A program made the position numbers and the translations under genes. Source: Kiloniellaceae bacterium (lineage in GTDB: Bacteria > Pseudomonadota > Alphaproteobacteria > Kiloniellales > Kiloniellaceae). Taken from it: a stretch of DNA of 5,460 nucleotides. The stretch is taken from assembly GCA_028280915.1 (NCBI GenBank), contig JANQKX010000455.1, positions 1 through 5,460 of the forward strand, read 5' to 3'. This document shows, in pieces, positions 1 to 4,969 of this stretch (its first letter is position 1; each line of letters opens with the position of its first letter). The notes below the pieces were generated by a model. It was not told the origin of the DNA, searched no databases, and worked only from the letters and a program-made list of their open reading frames with translations.

Positions 1-1
1 C

Positions 2-565
2 CGTCCCAGCGCGCCGGAACCGGCGGTGCAGTCGCCCTTGGGCTGGACGGCGGCCAAGGCCGACGACGGGCGGCGTTTCCAGCGCGGCCGGCTCATTCAC
101 CGCCTGTTGCAAAGCCTGCCCGACCTGGCTCCGGCGGAACGGCGCGCCGCCGCCGCCCGCTTTCTGGCCTCCTTTCCGGCGGGATTGGACGAGGGTGATC
201 GAGAGGCCTTGATCGACGAGGTCTTGGCGGTGATCGAGCACCCGGACCACCGGGATCTTTTCGGCCCGGGCAGCCGGGCGGAGGTGCCCATCGTGGGCTA
301 TCGTCAAAGCGAAACAGATCCCTTGGTCGTGTCGGGGCAGGTGGACCGGCTGCTGGTGACGCCCGCGCGCATCGCGGTAGTGGATTTTAAGACCAACCGG
401 CCCCCGCCCCGCAGCGTTTCCCAGGTCGCCAATGTCTATCGCCAGCAGCTTGCCGCCTATCGGGATATATTGTTTCAAATTTATCCGGGGCGGGAGATTG
501 AATGTTACCTTTTGTGGACGGATGTTCCCCATTTGATGCAGGTCCCCCCTGCAGAACTCAAATAG
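2..565 (+). CDS. addA: AddA C-terminal nuclease domain (5'-truncated by window edge)
   Basis: This is the 3' end of the helicase-nuclease subunit AddA of the AddAB (RecBCD-like) enzyme, which resects double-strand DNA breaks to start homologous recombination in the cytoplasm. The frame is open from base 2 with no stop, so the GTG at 26 is only an internal codon; about 187 residues of a protein usually above 1,100 residues are visible. The RecB-type nuclease signature is intact: a conserved His in RGRLIHRLLQ (codon 98-100), an Asp in GQVDRLLV (344-346), the Asp and Lys of VVDFKTNR (383-385 and 389-391), and QQLAAYR (443-463). These are the metal-binding and catalytic positions of the family. 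It ends with TAG 101 bp before trxA, a neighbour that AddA commonly has in alphaproteobacteria. The last part of the gene (about 464-545) is noticeably richer in A+T than the rest. The alternative, AddB or a stand-alone PD-(D/E)XK nuclease, is less likely because AddB nuclease domains carry an iron-sulfur cysteine cluster that is absent here. Confidence 0.9.
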   Translation, partial: RPSAPEPAVQSPLGWTAAKADDGRRFQRGRLIHRLLQSLPDLAPAERRAAAARFLASFPAGLDEGDREALIDEVLAVIEHPDHRDLFGPGSRAEVPIVGYRQSETDPLVVSGQVDRLLVTPARIAVVDFKTNRPPPRSVSQVANVYRQQLAAYRDILFQIYPGREIECYLLWTDVPHLMQVPPAELK

Positions 566-567
566 CT

Positions 568-581
568 GGCGTCTTGACGCC
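568..581. repeat. Perfect 6-bp inverted repeat just after addA stop
   Basis: GGCGTC-TT-GACGCC is a perfect dyad starting 3 bp after the addA stop codon. It overlaps the proposed trxA -35 box. It is not followed by a T-run, so it is a poor intrinsic terminator. It could be an operator half-site pair or an mRNA 3'-end hairpin, or chance in GC-rich DNA. Confidence 0.4.
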
Positions 582-603
582 TCTAGGCTATGATCCCTAC
601 ATT
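574..603 (+). promoter_or_regulatory. Candidate sigma-70-type promoter of trxA
   Basis: TTGACG (574-579), a good alphaproteobacterial -35, is followed after 18 bp by TACATT (598-603), which matches the -10 consensus at 4 of 6 positions. The -35 lies inside a perfect inverted repeat, GGCGTCTTGACGCC (568-581). An alternative -10, TATGAT (589-594, 5 of 6 matches), sits in the same stretch but would need a weaker -35 (CTGGCG, 566-571). Either would give trxA a leader of roughly 55-70 nt and uncouple it from addA. The call is by motif only. Confidence 0.42.
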
Positions 604-624
604 CCATGGCGATAGGGAAAACCA

Positions 625-642
625 CGCGCCAGGTGCGGCGCG
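625..642 (+). other. Hairpin in the trxA leader
   Basis: CGCGCC (625-630) can pair perfectly with GGCGCG (637-642) around a 6-nt loop, AGGTGC. It ends 13 nt before the trxA Shine-Dalgarno sequence and is followed by AAAA and not by T residues, so it does not resemble a terminator. It may stabilise the leader or simply reflect base composition. Confidence 0.3.
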
Positions 643-655
643 GCAGAAAATGTAA

Positions 656-662
656 GTGAGGA
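656..662 (+). promoter_or_regulatory. Ribosome binding site of trxA
   Basis: GTGAGGA, with core GAGGA, ends 4 nt before the ATG at 667. It supports that start, which also gives the normal N-terminus and length for thioredoxin. Confidence 0.75.
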
Positions 663-666
663 TCAT

Positions 667-987
667 ATGTCAACGAGCAGCGTCAGCGACGGGACATTCG
701 AACAAGATGTCCTGAAAGCCAACGGGCCGGTATTGGTGGATTTTTGGGCTGAATGGTGCGGGCCGTGCAAGATGATCGCGCCGGCGCTGGAGGAAATCGC
801 CGCCGAAATGGGCGAGCGTTTGACCGTGGCCAAGCTGAACATCGACGACAACCCCATGACGCCGCAGAAGTACGGCGTGCGGGGTATCCCCACCCTGATG
901 CTGTTCAAGGACGGCCAGGTGGCGGCCACCAAGGTCGGTGCCGTGGCCAAGAGCCAACTTGCCGAATGGGTTGAATCGGTGGTGTAA
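667..987 (+). CDS. trxA: Thioredoxin 1
   Basis: This is a 106-residue cytosolic thioredoxin that reduces protein disulfides using electrons from NADPH via thioredoxin reductase, serving for example ribonucleotide reductase and methionine sulfoxide reductase. The active site WCGPCK is complete, with redox cysteines Cys31 and Cys34. Other hallmarks are the buried Asp25 in VDFWAEWC, Lys56 in VAKLNID, and the cis-proline Pro75 in GVRGIPTLMLFKDG. Length and the whole sequence are close to E. coli thioredoxin 1 and show no signal peptide or fused domain. It follows addA by 101 bp and is closed by its own intrinsic terminator, so it may be transcribed both with addA and from a promoter of its own. 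In many alphaproteobacteria trxA is next to folC on the side away from addA; here amn takes that place. Confidence 0.97.
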   Translation: MSTSSVSDGTFEQDVLKANGPVLVDFWAEWCGPCKMIAPALEEIAAEMGERLTVAKLNIDDNPMTPQKYGVRGIPTLMLFKDGQVAATKVGAVAKSQLAEWVESVV

Positions 988-1034
988 GAGGCCGCTGATC
1001 GACGGTTTCCTGATGGTCACAAAACCCAGGCAAG

Positions 1035-1067
1035 ATGCCCCGCCCTTTGGACGGGGCATTTTTGTTT
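1035..1067 (+). terminator. Rho-independent terminator of trxA
   Basis: ATGCCCCG (1035-1042) pairs perfectly with CGGGGCAT (1052-1059) around a 9-nt loop in which CC and GG can extend the stem. It is followed by TTTTTGTTT ending at 1067. This is the clearest intrinsic terminator in the window. It lies 48 bp after the trxA stop and only 40 bp before the amn start, so it separates the two transcripts or makes amn expression depend on read-through. Confidence 0.9.
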
Positions 1068-1088
1068 GGATGGCTGGGCATCTGATAC

Positions 1089-1106
1089 GGGGAGCGGAAC
1101 GAAGGA
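1089..1106 (+). promoter_or_regulatory. Atypically spaced ribosome-binding region of amn
   Basis: Two purine-rich motifs precede the ATG at 1108. GGGGAG (1089-1094) is 13 nt away, longer than usual, and AAGGA (1102-1106) is 1 nt away, too close to work well for this start. No other in-frame start codon fits better: the only earlier one, TTG at 1066, is inside the T-run of the terminator and would leave no leader. Confidence 0.4.
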
Positions 1107-1107
1107 C

Positions 1108-2577
1108 ATGACGCAGGATGGTCACGGCGCGGTCAAGGACCTGAAGACCTACGATGATCCCGAGGCTGCCTTGGCCCGCATCACGGCGATCTATGACCAG
1201 GCCCAGGCCCGGTTCAAGCAGCAGATGACCGAATTTGCCCAAGGCACGGACCCCGATCCGGCCGCGGCGCCTTGTTACCCCTACGTGGGCGTTTCCATCA
1301 CCGAGGATCAGGCCGATCCCAGCGTGTCGGCGTCCTTCGGCAATCTGCCCGCCGCCGGGACCTATGGGGCCACCCTGACCCGGCCGCGCCTGTTCGAGAG
1401 CTACTACCGGCGCCAGCTGACCCTTTTGATGCAGAACCATGGTGCGCCGGTCCAGGTCGGGGTGAGCGACCGGCCCATTCCCCTGCCGTTCATCATCGAA
1501 GCGGTAGACAGCAACATGTCCGAGGAAAGGGCGCGGCAACTGCAGGTGCGGTTTCAAATGCCGGACCTGAAGATCATCGACGACAATATCGTCAACGGCA
1601 CCTACGAGATCGCGGCCGGGCAGCCCAAGCCCCTGGCGTTGTTCTCCGCCGAGCGGGTGGATTATTCCCTGGTGCGACTGGCCCACTATACGGCCACCGC
1701 GCCGGAGCACTTTCAGCGCTTTGTGATCTTCACCAACTATCAGCGCTATGTGGAGGAATTCATTGCCTTCGGCCGGGCCGAGGTGACGGGCGGCGGCAGC
1801 TACCGCGCCTTTGTGGAGCCGGGCAACCGGATCACCCGAAACCCCCGCGCCGGCGTGCCGTCGGATACGCCGACGGGCCCGGCGCCGTCACCGCAGATGC
1901 CGGCCTATCACTTGATCCGGGACCACCACGAGGGGATCACCCTGGTCAACATCGGCGTGGGCCCGTCCAATGCCAAGACCATTACCGATCATATCGCGGT
2001 CCTGCGGCCCCATTGCTGGCTCATGGTGGGGCATTGCGGCGGCCTGCGCCAGACCCAGCACCTGGGCGATTACGTCTTGGCTCATGCCTATGCGCGCAAC
2101 GACAATGTGCTGGACGAGCATCTGCCCCCTTGGGTGCCGGTGCCGCCCATCGCGGAGGTGCAGGTCGCCTTGGCCCAGGCCGTGTCCGAGATCACCGGCT
2201 TGTCCGGGCGGGAGTTGAAGCGCCGCCTGCGTACCGGTACCGTCTTCACCACCGACGACCGTGATTGGGAGTTGCGCCTGCACGAATTGGCCCGGCGCTT
2301 TCATTTTGCCCGCGCCATCGCGGTGGACATGGAATCCGCCACCATCGCCGCCAACGGCTACCGCTACCGGGTGCCCTATGGCACCTTGTTGTGTGTCTCC
2401 GACAAGCCCTTGCACGGGGAGTTGAAACTGCCCGGGATGGCGCAAGCCTTTTACCGGGAACGGGTGGGACAGCACCTGAGAATTGGTATAGAAACCATAG
2501 GTAAGCTGCGCGACGGTGGCACGGACAATCTGCACTCGCGCAAGCTCAGGACTTTCGACGAACCGGCCTTTCGCTGA
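1108..2577 (+). CDS. amn: AMP nucleosidase
   Basis: Amn hydrolyses AMP to adenine and ribose 5-phosphate in the cytoplasm, adjusting the adenylate pool and feeding purine salvage; the E. coli enzyme is a hexamer activated by MgATP and inhibited by phosphate. The 489-residue product resembles E. coli Amn (484 residues) over its whole length. The N-terminal Amn-specific domain covers roughly residues 10-170 (for example TRPRLFESYYRRQLTLL), and a nucleoside-phosphorylase-type catalytic domain covers about 265-470. Conserved stretches include NIGVGPSNAKT (281-291), MVGHCGG (306-312), RTGTVFTTDDRDWELR, the ribose-binding VDMES (406-410, Glu409) and SDKPLHGE (from 431), in which Asp432 is the likely catalytic acid. 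The C-terminus LHSRKLRTFDEPAFR is also family-typical. A proline-rich linker (about residues 245-262) joins the domains and is the least conserved part. The start at 1108 was chosen over TTG 1066 because the latter overlaps the upstream terminator. The M20 gene follows after 67 bp on the same strand. Confidence 0.96.
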   Translation: MTQDGHGAVKDLKTYDDPEAALARITAIYDQAQARFKQQMTEFAQGTDPDPAAAPCYPYVGVSITEDQADPSVSASFGNLPAAGTYGATLTRPRLFESYYRRQLTLLMQNHGAPVQVGVSDRPIPLPFIIEAVDSNMSEERARQLQVRFQMPDLKIIDDNIVNGTYEIAAGQPKPLALFSAERVDYSLVRLAHYTATAPEHFQRFVIFTNYQRYVEEFIAFGRAEVTGGGSYRAFVEPGNRITRNPRAGVPSDTPTGPAPSPQMPAYHLIRDHHEGITLVNIGVGPSNAKTITDHIAVLRPHCWLMVGHCGGLRQTQHLGDYVLAHAYARNDNVLDEHLPPWVPVPPIAEVQVALAQAVSEITGLSGRELKRRLRTGTVFTTDDRDWELRLHELARRFHFARAIAVDMESATIAANGYRYRVPYGTLLCVSDKPLHGELKLPGMAQAFYRERVGQHLRIGIETIGKLRDGGTDNLHSRKLRTFDEPAFR

Positions 2578-2584
2578 TCGCCGG

Positions 2585-2623
2585 CCAGAAGCGCCGACCA
2601 GAAGCGCCGATTAGAAGCGCAGG
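2585..2623. repeat. Three-copy 13-bp tandem repeat in the amn-M20 gap
   Basis: Two identical units CCAGAAGCGCCGA (2585-2597, 2598-2610) are followed by a diverged third, TTAGAAGCGCAGG (2611-2623). The shared core is AGAAGCGC. The array fills most of the 67-bp gap and ends just before the ribosome binding site of the next gene. It is non-coding here; 13 bp is not a multiple of 3. It could be a replication-slippage product or a small regulatory array. Confidence 0.8.
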
Positions 2624-2626
2624 CAA

Positions 2627-2634
2627 GAAGAGGA
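2627..2634 (+). promoter_or_regulatory. Ribosome binding site of the M20 hydrolase gene
   Basis: GAAGAGGA lies 10 nt before the ATG at 2645, a slightly long but workable spacing that supports this start. Confidence 0.6.
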
Positions 2635-2644
2635 TCACAGCGGC

Positions 2645-3919
2645 ATGTTCCCGTCCCTTTTTCAACGCATTGACGGCAAGTGCGACGCGCTTGTGCAGCT
2701 GACCCAAGAACTGGTCCGTATTCCCACCATCAATCCGCCGGGTGACTATTACCGCCCTTGCGCCGAAGTCATCGGCCGCCGCCTGCAAGCTCGCGGCTTC
2801 GATGTGATCTACGACCGCGCCCACGACACACCCGGGGACAGCGACCGCTACCCGCGGGAGAACGTGGTGGCGCGCTGGGAGGGGCGGCGGCCCGGCCCTT
2901 GCCTGCATTTCAACGGTCACATCGACGTGGTGGACGTGGGGCCCGGGTGGACCACCGATCCCTTCGGCGGCGAGGTCAAGGACGGCAAGGTCTATGGCCG
3001 GGGCACCTGCGACATGAAGGGGGGAATCGCCGCGGCCATCATCGCGGTGGAGGCGCTGTTGGAAGAGGTGCCCGATTTGCCCGGTGCCATCGAAATCTCC
3101 GGCACCGCCGATGAGGAAAGCGGCGGCTACGGCGGCGTGGCCCACCTGGCCCGCAAAGGATTTTTTTCCAAACCCCGGGTCGACCACGTGGTCATCCCCG
3201 AGCCCTTGAACGTGGATCGGGTCTGCCTGGGCCACCGGGGAGTGTGGTGGGCCGAGATCGAAACCAAGGGGCGCCCGGCCCATGGCTCCATGCCCTTCTT
3301 GGGCGATTGCGCCGTGCGGCACATGACCGCCTTCCTGAGCCGGGTGGAGGCTGAATTGTTTCCCGCCTTGGCCGGGCGGCAGAGCGCCATGCCGGTGGTG
3401 CCCCCCGGCGCGCGGCAGTCGACCCTTAACTTCAATGCCCTGCACGGCGGCCTGCCGGAGGATTTCGAGGGGCTGCCGGCGCCGATCGTGCCGGACTCCT
3501 GCCGGGTCACCATCGACCGGCGGTTTCTGCTGGAAGAACGGATCGAGGACGTGAAGGGCGAGGTGCAGGCGATCCTGGACGACCTGCGCAAGACCCGGGC
3601 CGGCTTCGATTACGAAATGAGGGACATTATGGAGGTGCTGCCCCTGATGACCGACAAGTCCGCGCCGGTGGTGCGCTCGGTCGCCGGAGCCATTCAAGAG
3701 GTGTTGGGCCGGCAGCCGGATTTCGTGGTCTCGCCGGGCACCTACGATCAAAAGCACATCGCCCGTATCGGCCACCTGCACGACTGTATTGCCTATGGCC
3801 CGGGCATTTTGGATCTGGCCCATCAGCGCGACGAATACGTGGGGATCGACGACATGGTGCAATCGGCGAAGGTCATGGGGCTGGCCGCCCATCAGCTATT
3901 GACCGGACAAGTCTCATGA
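2645..3919 (+). CDS. M20-family metallohydrolase (ArgE/DapE-type deacylase)
   Basis: This 424-residue cytosolic enzyme belongs to the acetylornithine deacetylase/succinyl-diaminopimelate desuccinylase branch of peptidase family M20, two-zinc hydrolases that cleave an amide bond in small N-acyl amino acids or dipeptide-like substrates. The metal centre is complete: His92 and Asp94 in NGHIDVV, bridging Asp123 in GTCDMKGG, general base Glu157 and ligand Glu158 in TADEESGG, Glu186 in VIPEP, and His393 in LAHQRDEYV. The catalytic domain (about 1-195 and 310-424) is interrupted by a dimerisation domain (about 200-310) that holds His213 of GRPAHGS, which in this family reaches the active site of the partner subunit. 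PDSCRVTIDRR is also typical. No signal peptide is seen. The gene overlaps the next one by 4 bp (ATGA), so the two products are probably made together. There are no arginine or lysine biosynthesis genes around it, so assignment to argE or dapE is not justified; the substrate is unknown. Confidence 0.92.
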   Translation: MFPSLFQRIDGKCDALVQLTQELVRIPTINPPGDYYRPCAEVIGRRLQARGFDVIYDRAHDTPGDSDRYPRENVVARWEGRRPGPCLHFNGHIDVVDVGPGWTTDPFGGEVKDGKVYGRGTCDMKGGIAAAIIAVEALLEEVPDLPGAIEISGTADEESGGYGGVAHLARKGFFSKPRVDHVVIPEPLNVDRVCLGHRGVWWAEIETKGRPAHGSMPFLGDCAVRHMTAFLSRVEAELFPALAGRQSAMPVVPPGARQSTLNFNALHGGLPEDFEGLPAPIVPDSCRVTIDRRFLLEERIEDVKGEVQAILDDLRKTRAGFDYEMRDIMEVLPLMTDKSAPVVRSVAGAIQEVLGRQPDFVVSPGTYDQKHIARIGHLHDCIAYGPGILDLAHQRDEYVGIDDMVQSAKVMGLAAHQLLTGQVS

Positions 3920-4911
3920 TCCGGGTGGGCAAGCGCAACAGCCTCACCGACGTGGCCGGGATCAAGGTGGGCAACGCCCAGGACGAAGAGGTGATCAGCG
4001 GCGTCACCGTGGTGCTGCCTGATGGGCCCGTGACCGCGGCCGTCGACGTGCGGGGCGGCGGGCCGGGCACGCGGGATACGGACGCCCTGGACCCCACCAC
4101 TCTGGTGGAGCAGGTGCACGGCATCGTGCTCAGCGGCGGCTCGGCCTTCGGCCTGGAGGCGGCGGGTGGGGTCATGTCCTTTCTCGCGGCCCAGGGCCGG
4201 GGCTTTCAGATCGGTGACGCGGTGGTGCCCATTGTGCCCTCGGCGGTGCTGTTCGACCTGCACAATGGCGGCAACAAGGATTGGGGGGAGGCGCCGCCCT
4301 ATCGCCAACTGGCGATGCAAGCGGTGCGCGATGCGGCTGAAGATTTCGCCCTGGGCAACCACGGGGCCGGGTGCGGCGCGGTGGCCGGCGCCATCAAGGG
4401 CGGCTTGGGAACGGCCTCGGCGCGGATCGAGGGCGGCGCGACCGTGGCGGCCCTGGTGGCGGTGAACTGCTACGGCAGCACCACCATGACCGGCAGCCAA
4501 GCGTTCTGGGCCTGGCCCTTTGAGCAGGAGGGGGAGTTCGGCGGTAAGCCTCCCGAGGCGCGGGTGCTCAGCGATCTGGATTATCATTACGACGGTCCGG
4601 CGGACCTTGGCGGTAACACCACCATCGCCGTGGTCGCCACGGACGCGGTGCTCACCAAGGCCCAGGCCAAACGGGTCGCCATGATGGCCCATGACGGCAT
4701 GGCCCGGGCCATCCGGCCCATTCATACCTTGCTGGACGGCGATACGGTCTTTGCCCTTTCCACCGGCCAGGTCCCTTTGGTGGCCCCGCCCCTCGACGTG
4801 ACCAAAATCGGCATGCTGGCGGCGGATTGCCTGAGCCGGGCGATCGCCCGGGGCGTTTATGAAGCCGAGGCCATAAAAGGCTTGGCCAGCTATCGCGACG
4901 GCCTTTCTTGA
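3916..4911 (+). CDS. P1 (S58/DmpA-type) family self-processing peptidase
   Basis: This 331-residue product belongs to the P1 family of N-terminal-nucleophile-like hydrolases, which includes DmpA (L-aminopeptidase/D-amidase-esterase), beta-peptidyl aminopeptidases and the pantetheine hydrolase ThnT. Members cut themselves into alpha and beta chains, exposing a Ser or Thr as nucleophile. Family landmarks are KRNSLTDVAGIKVGN near the N-terminus, GGGPGTRDTDAL, VLSGGSAFGLEAAGG (from residue 71), VPIVPSAVLFDL, HGAGCGAVAGAIKGGLGTAS, and GGNTTIAVVATDA. In the last, the probable cut is between Asn234 and Thr235, giving chains of about 234 and 97 residues with Thr235 as nucleophile, where DmpA uses Ser. 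No signal peptide is evident, so the protein is probably cytoplasmic. The ATG overlaps the stop of the M20 gene (ATGA) and no strong Shine-Dalgarno sequence precedes it, which suggests translation by re-initiation. Substrate is unknown; short peptides, amino-acid amides or beta-amino-acid peptides are family possibilities. Confidence 0.92.
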   Translation: MIRVGKRNSLTDVAGIKVGNAQDEEVISGVTVVLPDGPVTAAVDVRGGGPGTRDTDALDPTTLVEQVHGIVLSGGSAFGLEAAGGVMSFLAAQGRGFQIGDAVVPIVPSAVLFDLHNGGNKDWGEAPPYRQLAMQAVRDAAEDFALGNHGAGCGAVAGAIKGGLGTASARIEGGATVAALVAVNCYGSTTMTGSQAFWAWPFEQEGEFGGKPPEARVLSDLDYHYDGPADLGGNTTIAVVATDAVLTKAQAKRVAMMAHDGMARAIRPIHTLLDGDTVFALSTGQVPLVAPPLDVTKIGMLAADCLSRAIARGVYEAEAIKGLASYRDGLS

Positions 4912-4922
4912 GGGGCGCGGCC

Positions 4923-4961
4923 GCGACGAAGTCGCTTATGAGTTGAATGGGCTGATAAGCG
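4923..4961. other. Overlapping inverted repeats between convergent genes
   Basis: The 58-bp gap between the P1 peptidase stop and the end of the lipoprotein gene holds GCGAC-GAA-GTCGC (4923-4935) and CGCTTAT (4933-4939) paired with ATAAGCG (4955-4961) across 15 nt. The two hairpins share bases 4933-4935 and so cannot form fully at once. Neither has a T-run on either strand, so if they end transcription it is not by the classical intrinsic mechanism. The position suggests 3'-end structure for one or both genes. Confidence 0.4.
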
Positions 4962-4969
4962 GAGTGGGC

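Noticed and set aside
1066..1107. TTG at 1066 as an earlier start of amn
   Set aside because: It lies inside the T-run of the trxA terminator with no ribosome binding site, and the added residues are absent from known Amn proteins.
1118..1144. Eight-codon frame (ATG to TGA) overlapping the start of amn, preceded at 11 nt by AAGGA
   Set aside because: It could be a regulatory mini-ORF, but it is out of frame within coding sequence, very short, and has no support beyond a weak ribosome binding site.
670..1710. 346-codon minus-strand open frame crossing trxA, the terminator and amn
   Set aside because: It runs through two well-supported genes and the terminator hairpin, and its product has no family resemblance.
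2231..2240. Perfect 10-bp palindrome GTACCGGTAC
   Set aside because: It lies in the conserved Arg-Thr-Gly-Thr codons of Amn, so it is explained by the protein sequence.
1888..2535. 215-codon minus-strand open frame within amn
   Set aside because: It is antisense to the conserved catalytic domain of Amn; the composition is that of a shadow frame.
2546..3892. 448-codon open frame on the minus strand opposite the M20 gene
   Set aside because: It is the mirror of a clearly real gene in GC-rich DNA. Its translation is rich in His, Gly, Arg and Pro with no recognisable motif.
2645..3919. Naming the M20 gene argE or dapE
   Set aside because: The branch contains many enzymes with other substrates, and no arginine or lysine pathway genes are nearby.
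3892..4725. 277-codon minus-strand open frame opposite the P1 peptidase gene
   Set aside because: Same reason: the plus strand has full family motifs, and the antisense product shows low-complexity His/Gly/Arg composition.
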